DNA from: Prorocentrum cordatum | Lineage: Eukaryota > Sar > Dinophyceae > Prorocentrales > Prorocentraceae | DNA: 64,000 bases | NCBI GenBank assembly: GCA_963575745.1 | Contig: CAUYUJ010018487.1 | Coordinates: 57,501-121,500 of the forward strand | Direction: 5' to 3' | Program-made: the position numbers and the translations under genes | Notes under the pieces: model-generated | The model's input: the letters and a program-made list of their open reading frames with translations, nothing else | Told to the model about the DNA's origin: nothing | Databases searched by the model: none | Shown: piece after piece, positions 10,007 through 21,204 of the stretch | Numbering within the stretch: position 1 is the stretch's first letter | Layout of the letters: each line of letters starts with the position of its first letter

Positions 10007-13000
10007 TCAGGCTGGTGGGCGACCTTGCTCATCCAAGATTTTCTCCTGGATGGCTGCCCGGACGTTGTCAGGCAGCTTGCTCCACGTTTTCTTAGTGACC
10101 AATTGGGATTTCAGGCCGTCGGCGGCGACCGAAAGGTTCTTGGGGCCCTTCTCCTTTGGGAACGCATGGTGGAGGTGGAACAACGCAAACGTCAAGCTGA
10201 TGACGATCGTTGCTTGGGCGATGACGGCCTCCCACTGCTTCACCAGGTCATCGGGGAAGATCACGCTCTTCCCATCCAGCTTGACCGCGTTGACCTGCTC
10301 CTGCAAGCTCTGGCTGAGGGCCGGCAGCTGCTTGTAGGCCTCGTTCAAGATCAGCTTGTTGACCACTGGGCGAGGGGGGGTGATGACCAAGCCAGGGATG
10401 TCGTGCTCCCATTCGGGACAGGCGTTCTTGATGGCAGCCGCCGCATCGGCCATGGATTTCTCCCAAGTTTGCTTGACGACATTCACCAGGGCACGAGACT
10501 GGTGAACCATCTTCTCGACGAGCTTCGGAAGGTTGCAATGCTCGAAGACGCGGACCAAGAGCACGTCCTGGGCGCGGCAGAGATCCAAGGCCACTTTGAA
10601 GTTCTCCTCGAAATGCTCCTCCCCGGGCGTCTTCTTCAGATTCATGCCGTTCTCGCGCTGCAGCGCATCAAAGAGCTGGGCAACGAAGGTGCCAATGTCC
10701 TCGCGCCGCAAGGAGGAACAGGGAGGAGAGGAGGCGGCGGCGGAGGCTCCTCCTCCTCCTCCTCCTCCTCCTCCAAATCCTCCTCCTCCCCCTCTTTTTC
10801 CTGCAGTTCTTGCTCCTTCCTCTCCTCCTCTCCCCCCCTCGTCGTCGTCGCCATCGTCGTCGCCCTCATCCTCCTCCTCCTGGGCCCCGGGGCTTCCGAG
10901 GACAAAGACCAAGGATGATGCGAGTCGGTCCTCTCGACCCTGCTGGCAGTCGTCCAAAATCATGACATCGTCTTTCGTGGGGCCGCCCTTGCCAATGGCC
11001 GCCGCGGCCGCGCCAGCAGGCCCCTCCATCTTGTGGCATAGCGGGGCCATGCACGCGCCCAACGCGACGAGGCGAAGGGCCAAATCGATCCTGTGGCAAG
11101 CGACGGCGTCGGCTGGAATGGACCTGATGAGATTGCGCGCACTCGTCATCGCTTCGAGGACGTGCTCCTTGGGGTCCCAGTTGTCATTCACGAGGTTGGC
11201 GACCATGAACTCGCTGAACGCCTGAGGCGAGATCCAACTCATTCATTGAGCGCCACCAGTTCACTCTGCCTCCTCATCCTCTTCCTGCTCTTCCGATCCA
11301 TCTCCCTCCCCCTCGTGTTCTATGCCCTCAGTTCAGGGGCCACTGGAAGCCCCTGCAGCGCAGGGGCCACTGGAATCCCCCTCCTCTTCCTCCTCCCCCT
11401 CCTCCTCCTCTTCGCTCTCCTCCTCCTCCGCCTCCTCCTCCTCCTCCTCCTGCTCTGTCTTATCCTCCTCCTCCTCCTCCTCCTCCTCCTCCTCCTCCTC
11501 GTCCTCCTCCTCCTCCTCGTCCTCCTCCTACTCCTCGTCGTCCTCCTCCGCATCCTCCGCCTCCTCCTCATCATCCTCCTTCCCTTCCCCTCAACATCCT
11601 CCGCCGCTCCACCCACCCCCAGCCTTCGTGTAGGCCTGGTCATCGGACAGCACCTGGTCGAACATCGAGCTAGCGATCTCCTGGAAGGCCCCAGCTTGCT
11701 CGCGAAACTTGGCGACGATCAGATCCTTGGCCTCGGAAATGCGAGTCGACCCCTGGAGCGAGGCGCTGGCCTGCCTGTACTTCTCGACGTCCACGCCCGC
11801 CTCCTGGAATATGGCCGACACAGGGTCTGGGATGAGATCCGACGTAGTCGTTCGGACAAGCGTCTGCGCTTGCTGCAAGGTCAGCAGGTCCGCCGGGAAG
11901 TAGATCTCTGGGGCACTATCCAAACTGCTTTTGAGCACCCTGATGCTGCCCTGGCTGATGCACGACAGCTCATCCAGAGGACGCCGGACGATGGCCACGT
12001 CAATGGTGTCCAGAAGTAGCGCGGTCCGCCCCGCCAGATCATGGGCAATCTTCACCATGGGGGCCTGAGCGGCACTGCAGTCACCATCCTCATCGCCCTC
12101 AGCCATGGTCGCTGCCTCGGCGACCGCCACCTTCGCATCGCCAAAAGCTTGCATCGACTGAACCCACCCTTTCACGGCCATGCTGGCGGCCTGCGCAATG
12201 AGGCTGTCACGAGTCAGAATCAGGCGGGTCCTCTCAAGCTCCGCGGTGCTCCACGGCGTCAGGTCCTCAAGCGACTCCTCGAGGTCCACGAGGCTGTCGA
12301 CGAAGTCGCAGATGCCTGGGCGCATGTCCATGTCGAACTCAATCTTGCGCATGATCCCGAGAATGCCATGGCAAGCCTCGGTGCCGTCGACGATCGTCGA
12401 GACCGTCTTCTGCAGATCCTTGAAGAAGCCCTGCGCGGGGCCATCCTCTACCTGACCCTTGTACCCGGACCTTTCCTATGGTTTTTGCCACCGCGAAGCG
12501 GTTGACGCCTTGGGGTCCGAAACCACGAGCAAACTCGGCCCTGTCCCTTCTCCTCCATCTCCTCCTCCTCCTCCTCTTCCATCTCCTCCTCCTCCTCCAT
12601 CTCCTCCTCCTCCTCCTCCTCCTCCTCCTCCTCCTCCTCCTCCTCATCTCGTCCTCCATCTCCTCCACCTCTTGCCCCCCCCCCCCCCCCTCCTCGCACT
12701 CCGCCTCTGCGAGGAGTGGGGGAGACGTCCAGCAAGACGAGGCCCGCGGCTAGAAGGGCCATGGCCCCTGACGAAGGGATGGCGAGGAGGACGAGCTAGG
12801 AGGAAACGACGAGGAGGACGAGGACGAGGAGGAGGAGGACGAGGAGGAGAACGAAGAGAAGGAGGAGGACGAGAAGGAGAACGAGGAGGAGGGCGAGGAG
12901 GAGGAGGACGAGGAGGACTGACTGACTGACGAGGCGCGCGGAGACCAGGTCTAGCCTGGGCGCAAAAACAAAAGCAGACATGCGGGGAGCAACGGTGCGA

Positions 13001-15789
13001 GGGTCACTAACGGCGCAACGCCGGGCAGTCCCCACTCGCACCGCGCCCCCCGCAAATCAGACATACGAGCAGGAGGAGGACGAGCAGGAGGAGGACGAGG
13101 AGGAGGAGGACGAGGAGGAGGAGGACGAGGAGGAGGAGGACGAGGAGGACGAGGAGGAGGAGGACGAGAAGGAGGAGGAGGAGGACGAGGAGGAGGGCGA
13201 GGAGCACGAGAAGGAGGGGATCCTTGCCCTTGGCATGCGTGCTGACCGCTGAAAGCATGCTGTCCAAGTCGGGTTTCTCTGTCATGTCGGCGACCTTCTT
13301 GAGCAGAACTTGCGCGTCCTTGAGCGACTCGTCGGAAGCAACGCCACTCTTCAGGATGCCCAGACCTGCCTTCATGAGGGCAGCATCGTTCACGAGGTCA
13401 TCACCAGCGTTTCCAGGGAAGGTCCCCATGAAGTCCATCAGCGTGTCCATCCAGGTATCTGGGGAATCGTCGCCTGTGAGCTGCAAAACCTTCATCTTCA
13501 CCATGTCCAGAGTCACCTTGCGCTGGCGATCACAACCGACGTACCCAATTGACTCCAAAGCCTCGGGCGCAAGGAGAGGCCAAATCATGCTGGCTGTGCT
13601 GGCCTCCTGGACCATGACCGTCAAGTAGCGCTGCCTCATCCAGGATGGCAGCGGGTTGGGCGCGACAGGATCTGACTGGAGGAACACCAGGGTCGACTTG
13701 TACTGCGATATGAAGGAAGCGTCCCACGATCTGTTCGCCTTGACCCAAGCCCGAGCTATGTCCAATGAGGCCGTCAACTGCTTCCGGATAATCAAATATT
13801 CTGGCGTGTCGTCGTAGGCTTCTCTGGCATCCTCGGGGAGCGGGTTCTCGGGAGTTCGAATGACGCCGACATAATCTTTGATGCACCTCTCAAGGAGGCG
13901 CCTCCAGTTAGCCACGTCGCCGAAGATCTTGTCATTCGGGCCGCTCTCAATGATGTCACGCAAGAACTTCTTCGCCGTCGCGAGGCGAGGGACGTATGGG
14001 CGCCCGGGGCCGCCTCCGCCTCCGCCACCGCCGCCGCCTACGCATCCGCCTCCGCCACCGCCGCCGGCTCCACCTCCGCCCCCGCCGCCGCCTCCGCCAC
14101 CGCCACCGCCGCCGCCTCCGCCGCCGACCGCAGCCTTCCCGCGGTTCTGGGCCCGACCAGCCCTGCCTTTCTTGCCCTCCTGAGACTGCGTTGGCTCGGC
14201 GGACTCTGCCTCTTTCGACGTCACCTGGACAGCCGCGAACAAGGGCGACAAGCCCCTGCGCGCAGTGAAACTACCTTGACCGTGAAGCGCGTCATCCTCG
14301 TCCTGCCCTTCCTCAGCAGCCCCGTCAGATCCCTGAGCTTGCTGGTTCTGCGACGGCTCAGGGCAGCCCTTTGAGCAGACCGCGCTCGACCCCGAGGACC
14401 TCGCGAGCATCAAGGTCTCCATGCTCGCCCCGACGGTCGTCGGCAGCTCACCGAAGATCCGAGCGCCGAAATCTGCGAACATGTTGGCCAACTCATGCTC
14501 GCTGACGGCCTCGCTCTGCGTGCGTTCCAGGTTGGTCAGCGACGCGCCCTGGCACGCTAGAGGCAGCAGCAGCAGCTGCACCGGCGCGACGACGACTGGA
14601 AACGAGAAGGAGATGAGAGGGGAAAGCCTCCGTCGTCTTCGGCGTGATCTTCCACTCGCGCTCCGGCGGGATGGCGACGCACTGCTCGCCTTTGAAAAAG
14701 ACTTCCTCGGGTGCTCCTCCACTTCGCCTCACTTCTTGCCCTCCTCCTCCTCCTCCTCCTCCTGTTCCCCCCCCTCCGCCCTCTCCTGATCCCCTCCTAT
14801 AGGCCACTCCAACCCTACTGCCTGCCTCCCCCTTCTCGCCCTCCCCCCCCGCCGCTCCCCCCCCCCGCGCAGAAGGGGGGGGGTGGGGGGGCGAGACCAC
14901 GAGCGGGGGAGCTGGTTTACACGCGAGTATCCTTGTGGCCATTCACCTCTGGTTTACCGAAACGCCGATGATAATCGGCTAGCGGCACGATGGTGGTCGT
15001 GCCCTCTGTGGTCTCAACCTCCGTCTTACTGTAGGTTTCGAACCTGCTCCGGAGACCCCTCCAGTCGATGACGACGCCAGTCGTCGTGCCACGTTTCACG
15101 CAGATCCGACGCCCTGCAGGCTCTGCCAGCGCGCCATTCGGCCACGGTCCTGCGCGACACAGACGGACGAGGGCCGGGGGCGACATGGCGGAGGAGGATC
15201 GCGATGTCGGAGACAAGAGGACCGGAAGCAGGAGGGCAATAAGATGGCTGGTGAGGAGTGGTGAACGAGGAGAGGGGGCGTGCCAAGGTCAGGGCATGGA
15301 TGCGCTGATGGCGGAGAGGCGTCAGCCGATTGACTATCCACGCACGAAGCGCGAAGGTGCATGAACTTCGCGTTCAACTCCGAGTCCACGCCCATCTTCT
15401 TCTCGAGCTGCACGACCGACTTGAAACCGTCCTTGCCCTGGAAGTTGGCTTCGTAGGTTCGGAAACAATAGAAGCACAAGCGTCCCTGGGGTTTGCCGTC
15501 CTTCTTGGGGGGGGGGGGGGGGCAAGAGGTGTCTGAATGCGTTCGGCCTGATCGTGTATTCGCCCCCCCCCGGCCTCGACCACGCGCTCGAAATGCCGCG
15601 TCGCCGAGACGAGAGAGGCGAGGCCGACCAGCCCAAACGCACACGGCGAAGGATTGCCCAGGCGTCCTTCTCCGGCGCTCCCCATGCCAAGGTCATGGTT
15701 GGGATGACGTGGTCGGCGACCTTGTCGCAGCGCTGACACAGTCGACACGAGCGGCCATCGGCGTGCCGTTCACTCATTTCTGAGGACAT
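10007..15789 (-). CDS. Eight-exon gene nested in the methyltransferase intron; CxxC-containing protein of unknown function
   Basis: Inferred exons: 15789-15667, 15500-15344, 15113-14932, 14705-14628, 14548-13223, 12457-11624, 11221-10931 and 10699-10007, about 1,225 residues. The start ATG at 15789 lies 2 nt after CCTGGCAG, a plausible spliced-leader acceptor. Exon 1 has CRLCQRC and exon 2 has CFYCFRTYEANFQ. Together they could form a CxxC/CxxC zinc site, a pattern I associate with repeated dinoflagellate proteins without assigned function. Exon 5 is 442 residues with a Gly-rich insert. Exons 6-8 are mixed alpha-helical-looking sequence with no recognised domain. Donors are GA (15666, 14931, 13222, 10930) and GC (14627, 11623), each in AG|G context. 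The exon 2/3 junction is the least certain. The stop at 10007 may be the true end, or a GT donor lies at 10023-10020. Confidence 0.7.
10720..10900. repeat. CCT/CGTCGT tract in intron 7 of the nested gene
   Basis: Gly/Asp-rich read-through frame across 10700-10930 is better explained as an intron, because GAG|GAC stands at both ends (10933-10931 and 10702-10700). Confidence 0.6.
11385..11600. repeat. (CCT)n tract in intron 6 of the nested gene
   Basis: Pyrimidine triplet repeat between exon ends at 11624 and 11221. It is preceded at about 11337-11375 by a duplicated CAGGGGCCACTGGAA unit. Confidence 0.85.
12540..13218. repeat. (CCT)n then (GGA/GACGAG)n tracts in intron 5 of the nested gene
   Basis: About 12540-12700 is CCT-rich on the plus strand. 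About 12790-12925 and 13065-13215 are GGACGAGGA-rich, so the intron holds tracts of opposite strand polarity. Confidence 0.85.
14735..14925. repeat. CCT/poly-C/poly-G rich intron segment of the nested gene
   Basis: Intron 3 of the nested gene. The region is CCT and C-run rich, then G-run rich up to exon 3. Confidence 0.6.
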
Positions 15790-15799
15790 GGCTGCCAGG

Positions 15800-16540
15800 A
15801 GGTATCAGATTCTGGAACTGAAATCTAAAAGGTCACTTGAAAGGTGTGGGATCTTTCAGACTCCTGAGCCTGACTGATAACGGGAAATCACCAGCTCCCC
15901 CGCTGCTGCGCGCCCAATCCCCAGGGGGGGTGGGTCGTGTGCCAGGGGAGGTGGGCGCGGGGATTTCGGGATTCCATGTCGGGAGGGTGCGTCACTTACT
16001 TAAACTACCGCGTGAGAACCTCACCTTCATCTTCAACCACTCCAGCCTCCTCCTCCTCCTCCTCCTCCTCCTCCTCCTCCTGCCCCTACTCCTAGTCCTC
16101 GACCATCGCCGCTTCCCCCTCGCCGACCTGGCCCTCCACCTCACCCCCCTCCCCCACCCCCGGCTATCTGAAATCAGCCTAGCGGCCCTGGGACCACGAG
16201 CGCTCTCCACCGCGAATTGTCGCGCGAAGTAGAAATGATGAGAGCGTCGTCCTGATGCCCCCCCCGCGGCCCTCTAGTCTGTCTGCCCGCAGCCCAGGTG
16301 AGAGGACGACCAGAAGTCTCCAGAGGATGGCGGCTCCAATGCGACCCCTAAATTCTGATGCGCTGGAGAGCGGGGATCCCGAAATCCCCACCTTGGGGCG
16401 AAACAGAAAAACGGGCGAGGGGGAGGAGGGGGAGGAGGAGCAGGAGGAGAGAAGAAAAAGAAGGACGAGGATGATGATGATGAGGAGGAGGAGGAGGAGA
16501 AGAAAGAAGAGTGAGAGGCCCCCCCAAAACACGCCCCATG
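15800..16540. other. Intron space of the methyltransferase gene upstream of the nested gene
   Basis: Contains a (CCT)n tract at about 16045-16085 and a GGA tract at about 16415-16510. No exon recognised. It separates methyltransferase exon 4 from the nested gene start. Confidence 0.5.
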
Positions 16541-16544
16541 GCCC

Positions 16545-16715
16545 ATGGCCCATGGCTGCCCAAGAGCTGCCCCGAGAAGCGCCGCGAGGCTTCGAGAGGG
16601 CACCGAGACTGGCTTAGGGAGGGCCGGGAGGGCCCCAAGAAGGCCCCAAGACTGCCCGGTAAAGCTGGTCAGCAAGTGTTTTTGAGAGGGCCCCACACAA
16701 CATCTCCCCACGGAT
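16545..16715 (+). repeat. About 170-bp dispersed repeat, copy A
   Basis: Begins CCATGGCTGCCCAAGAG and carries GCCCCGAG, AGACTGG, an AAGCTGG/CAGCAAGTGTTTTT block and GAGGGCCCC. It aligns by eye with two tandem copies at 20815-20985 and 20985-21150. Confidence 0.6.
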
Positions 16716-16839
16716 GTCCAGGCAGGGGGATGAGGAGAGGAGAGGAAAAGCAAGAAGAGGCGGAGCACGAGAGGAAGGCGGAGGTGAGGGACACTGACCT
16801 CAACTGGCCCAAACACATATTCCGTTACCCATTGGAATC

Positions 16840-19800
16840 CTTCATGTCTTTGAATATCATGGGGGCAGACCACTCCTGCTGCAGGAAGATGCAAGTCTCC
16901 CTATCGGACTCACAGTGGAACACGAATTCCAGGCAGTCGTTGTACCCGTACTTGTTCTCCCAGAACTCCTGTCGGATCGCAAAATCAGCGGCCCCTCTGC
17001 TCAACCTCACTCGTCCTCTCCTGACCCCATGCCACTCCCCCTCCTCCTAATCTCCCGCCGACTCCTCATCCTCCTTCTGCCGTTTGCTTCTGCCCAATCT
17101 TCCTGTCCATCCCCCCATCGGAGCCCCCTCCCCCCCCCCCGTAATTGGCTCGCGCCGTCCTCCAGGTGACGGCAAGCGTGCTCGATGATGTTGCAGCCGC
17201 TGAAACCCGTGGCGATGCGCAGCGGACCGCGGCCGTTCCCATGCAAGGTGAGCGCGTTGTGCAACCAAACGGTCGATAGACCATCTACGCAACCGTGCAA
17301 GCACTTGACAGTCTGCATCATAGCCCAATGACCAGGATCAGCCGCGTCAGAGTCGCGCTCCCGAGGCTGGGGCGTCGCGGCACCCCCCACCTGCTCGGCC
17401 TCGACGTCCTCCCAGGGCCAGGGGGGGCCACAAAGCCGAGACTCCTCTCCACCCCCCCCCCCTCGCTATGCGAAGCCACGCCTCCTGCCTCTTGGCAAGC
17501 TTAGTCCAGGGGGCCCAGGTGGCGGCCCAGGGGGGACCACCGCGGGTGGTCGCATTTATTTGCTCGCCCGCGGAGGGTATTTTTTGGCAATTTTTTAACG
17601 CGCTTATTTTTTGGCCCCGGGGGGCCGACCCCCCGGGGACCCCCCGGGAACAAAAAATCGGTGAATTTTTGGTAGGCAATTTTCGCGCATCGGAATGCGA
17701 GGATGTCTCGAGCGAGGAATTTTTTTACAAGGTTTTCGCGCATAATTTTTGGCGGCCCCCGGGCCCCCCCCCCCGGGGGGTCGGCTCCCCGGGGCCAACA
17801 ATTCGGCGCGTTAAAAAATTCTCAAAAATACCCCCGGGCCGAACAACAAATAATACCAGCTGCCCTGCCCCATCTCCCGCCACTCCCCCCCCCCCCCCCC
17901 CCACCCTCCACCCCCCTGCCCCTCCCTTTCCCCCCCCCCCCCCACCACCCCCACCCACCCCCCTCGTCACCCCCCCCCCCCGCCCTCCCCCTTCCTCTCA
18001 CCGCCTGCCCCCCCTCCCCCATCCCGCTGCCCCCCGTTCCACCCCAATTACGCCTCCCTTCCACCTTCCCTTCCGCTTGTCCTCACACTCCCCCCCACGT
18101 TTCCTCCTCCCCCGCACCTCGTCCCCCCCCCTGCCCCCCCCCCGTGCCCCCTCCCCCTTCTGGCCCTTCCTGTAGCCGTGTCCTGGCCAGCAGCAGCTTC
18201 GTTGAACGTCTTCAGCATGGACAGCGCGTCGATGTCACCGAAGCCCATGGACGCCTCCTGCTCGCTTGGCTCGCGAACCACGATGAGCCCCGCGAAGGCG
18301 CTGCCGTCTGGATCCACGGCGCCCCCCTCGCGATCCTGAGGTACGTCTCCGATGAGAGCCGCAAGTGCATCTTCCAAGTCACCGTCGCAACCCTCCAGAT
18401 CAGCAGCGAACTGAGTCTCTCGCGGCGGGCGCTTCACAGGCACTGGCGGCGTCGAAGCCACCCGAGGCGGGCGCTTGGGCGTCTCGAGAGGGCCCCCTGC
18501 AACAACAATCTGGCTGTGGTCACTGGCATCGACACCGCCCTGCAACTGGCCATCCGCAGCATGTCCCTCACGAGCGTCGCGCCCTCCAGTGCGATCGCCC
18601 TCCAGAGCAGCTCGTCCTCGACCGCCGCATGGGGGGGTCTCGGCCATCATGTCAGGATTGAACCTGGAGGACTGGGGCATGGCCAGTGGGTCCACCGGCG
18701 GGTCAATGTCGATCATGACCTCGACTTCCTGCATGGGCGGCCTCTCGACCTGCACGATCTTGGACAACGCGAGCGCCTCAGCGACCTGCGGACTGCAAAG
18801 CGGGGGGGTGGATGAGGAGCAGGAGGAGGAGAAGGAGAAGGAAGAGTGGGACGAGTTGGAGGAGGAGGAGGCGAGGGGAGGGGCAAGGAGGAGGACGAAG
18901 GAGGAGGAGAGGGAGGAGGAGGAGGAGGAGCGACTGGACCTCAGTGTGGCATTTAACTCGAGGCCCCGGTTATATACGGTTCTGGGCTCCAAGAGGGCCC
19001 CCCAGAGGGCCCCAAGAGGGCTCCAAGAGGGCTCCAAGAGGGCCCCAAGAAGGCTCCAAGAGGACCCCGACTGGACCCCAGAGTGGTATATAACACAAGG
19101 CCCTGGTTATATACGGTTCTGGGGTCCAATTGGAGCTCCCCAAGCCCTGTCGAGGCCGTGGAAAAAGGGCCCCAAAGCGACCCCCGCCCGCTCCAAGAGG
19201 GCCCCTAGACGGCTCTAATGTGATCCCAATCGGACCCCGAACCCGTATATAACCAGGGCCTTGAGTTATATACCACTCTGGGGTTCAGTCGGGTTCCTCT
19301 TGGAGCCCTCCCGGGGCTCTCTTGGAGCCCTTTGGGGCCCCAAGTGTGCCCCCACATGGCTCCAAGGGGGCCCCAGGAGAGTCCCAAGAGGGCTCCAAGA
19401 GGGCCACCAGGTGGGTCCAAGAGGGCCCAAACCCAGATCTACGCATAGAGTTGGGCCGGGTCTCTGTGGGACACCGAAGGGCACCCTAGGAGGAGGGGGG
19501 GTGAGGTCATGGCAGTCGCCTGCGACCTCCTCCTCCTCCTTCTCCTCCTCCTCCTCCTCCTCCTCCTCCTCCTCCCCCATCTACCCCCCCCTCACCTTCC
19601 TCAGCAGCGCCGTCCTTTTCCTCCCGCCCCCCATCGTCATCCCCCCCAGATCTCCTCCTCCTCCTGCTCCTCGCCCTTGTCCCCCCCCCCTCCTCCTCGC
19701 TCTGCTCCCCCTCGTCCTCTCCATTCTCCATTCTCCTCCTCCTCCTCCTCCTCCTCCTCCTCCTCGCCCTCCTCCTCCTCCTCCTCCTCCGCCTCCTCGT

Positions 19801-20496
19801 CTTGTGCCTGGGTAGGGGCGAGGGCTCAACGGGGGTCAGTTTACCCCTTGCCCCCCACCCCCCCGAGGCACTTAAAGCCCGGCTGCCCCCTTCCCCGCGG
19901 ACGGGAGGCCGTCGCGCGTGGCGTGGAAACACACGCAGCATTGCCTACCGAAACGTGCCATGCAACACCGCCCGTGGGAAACGGCACAGTGGGTCCGCAA
20001 TCGCATCTGTCGTCCTCCTCCTCCTCGTCCTCCTCCTCGTCCTCCTCCTCGTCCTCCTCCTCGTCCTCCTCCTCGTCCTCCTCCTCGTCCTCCTCCTCGT
20101 CCTCCTCCTCGTCCTCCTCCTCGTCCTCCCCCTCCTCCTCCCCTCCTCCTCCCCCTCCTCCTCCTCCTCCCCCTCCTCCTCCTCCTCCTCCTCCTCGTCC
20201 TCCTCCTCGTCCTCCTCCTCGTCCTCCTCCTCGTCCTCCTCCTCGTCCTCCTCCTCGTCCTCCTCCTCGTCCTCCTCCTCGCCCTCCTCCTCGTCCTCCT
20301 CCTCGTCCTCCTCCTCGTCCTCCTCCTCGTCCTCCTCCTCGCCCTCCTCAGCAGCGTGCTGTTCAGAGAACATCACCCGTCGACGCGGTGATCCTAAAGG
20401 CCCCCCATTGCGCGGGGTCCGAGAGGTCCCGGGCCGACGTGCTGACCCATGCATTCTCCGAGGCGCGGCCTGCGTTTCCTCCATGCTGATGGACAT
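16840..20496 (-). CDS. Cytosine-5 DNA methyltransferase-like gene, exons 1-4 (5' part)
   Basis: Inferred exons: 20496-20347, 18785-18183 (201 codons), 17390-17156 and 16994-16840. Exon 3 carries the motif I-like LRIATGFSGCNIIEHA (S-adenosylmethionine site). Exon 4 carries FVFHCESDRETCIFLQQ, where methyltransferases have motif II with its acidic residue, and ends FKDMK. Exon 4 ends AAG|GATTCC in phase 0 and the next methyltransferase exon starts CACAG|GAC at 9223, giving a natural motif II to IV linker. The two halves are therefore one gene split by a 7,616-bp intron. Exons 1-2 are low-similarity N-terminal sequence. The start Met at 20496 is a guess, since the frame stays open upstream and more exons may lie at 21.2-22.1 kb. 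Confidence 0.7.
17553..17855. mobile_element. About 300-bp element with about 75-bp terminal inverted repeats
   Basis: The left arm has ATTTATTTG, then GGGTATTTTTT, TTTTTTAACGCGC and TTGGCCCCGGGG.GCCGACC (about 17553-17632). It is mirrored by GGTCGGC.CCCCGGGGCCAA, GCGCGTTAAAAAA, AAAAATACCC and CAAATAAT (about 17780-17855). It lies inside the inferred intron between methyltransferase exons ending at 18183 and starting at 17390. No ORF is present, so it is MITE-like. Confidence 0.75.
17880..18180. repeat. C-rich polypyrimidine tract
   Basis: Runs of 8-16 C separated by TCC/ACC in the same intron. Very strand-biased; no gene. Confidence 0.8.
18932..19290. repeat. 60-bp TATATAC-containing units in direct and inverted orientation
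   Basis: Two direct copies (18932-18991 and 19069-19129) contain GGTTATATACGGTTCTGGG. An inverted copy (19230-19290) contains CCGTATATAACCAGGGCC. The second and third are about 90 percent complementary by eye. The space between holds GGGCTCCAAGAGGGCCCC units. All lie in methyltransferase intron 1. Confidence 0.75.
19515..19805. repeat. (CCT)n microsatellite in methyltransferase intron 1
   Basis: Imperfect CCT repeat with a C-rich middle. No exon recognised. Confidence 0.85.
20010..20346. repeat. (CCTCCTCGT)n 9-bp tandem repeat abutting methyltransferase exon 1
   Basis: About 30 units of CCTCCTCGT, directly adjoining the exon edge at 20347. On the coding strand the donor is GAG|GAGGGC, so splicing rather than read-through into Glu/Asp repeats is assumed. 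Confidence 0.85.
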
Positions 20497-20814
20497 CGCG
20501 GCGGCCTTCGCGCACACGGCGGTCGCCCATGGCGACGGCTCGTCCGTGGGAGTCGGCCCCTGCTTGGGGGCTGGAGCGGCACGCCGAGGAGGAGGGGGCG
20601 GAGGAGGTGGCCCAGGCTACCAGCGCAGCCGAGACCTGGAGCCGAAACCAGGAAGCGAGGAGGAATGGGGGGGGGCACGCGGAGCCACCTCACCTGGAGT
20701 TAGACGCCCCCCCAATGCTCTTTCCCTCCTGGTCTCGGCTCTTGCTCTCGGCCACGCAATGCATTAGCCGTGGGGATCGTGTTTGTTTTGAGAGGGCTTC
20801 CCAAAAGCACTTCG

Positions 20815-21150
20815 CACTTCCCACGGCTGCCCAAGAGATGCCCCGAGGGGCCCCAGGAGGCCCCGAGAGCGCTCCAAGACTGGCCCGGAGGGGCTCCGAG
20901 AGCGCCCCGAAGCGGCCACAAGACGGCCCAGGAAAGCTGGCCAGGAAGTGTTTTTTTAGAGACCCCCCCAAAACAAAAACAACTTCCCACTACTGCCCAT
21001 GAGATGCACCGAGGGACGCCAAGAGGCTCTGAGAGGGCCCCAGGACTGGCCGATGGGGCCCCGCGAGGACCCAAAGACGGCCCAGGAAGGCTGACCAGCA
21101 AGGGCCGTTGCGAAGAGCCCCCCAAAAAAAACACTTCCCACGGCTGCCCA
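20815..21150 (+). repeat. About 170-bp dispersed repeat, tandem copies B and C
   Basis: Both copies run from an ACTGCCC/GGCTGCCC start through GACTGG, GACGGCCCAGGAA, GCTG.CCAG.AAG and an A-rich CCCCCCAAAA end. They are related to 16545-16715. Confidence 0.65.
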
Positions 21151-21204
21151 GGCAGGAAGAAGAGGAGGAGGAGGAGGAGGAGGAAAAGGAATACGAGGAC
21201 GAAC

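Noticed and set aside
16840-17390. Idea that the motif I/II exons are a separate, truncated methyltransferase copy
   Set aside because: They join the 9.2-kb exon in phase 0 with matching AG|GA edges, with no overlap or gap in motif order. A single split gene is simpler, though transcripts are needed to prove it.
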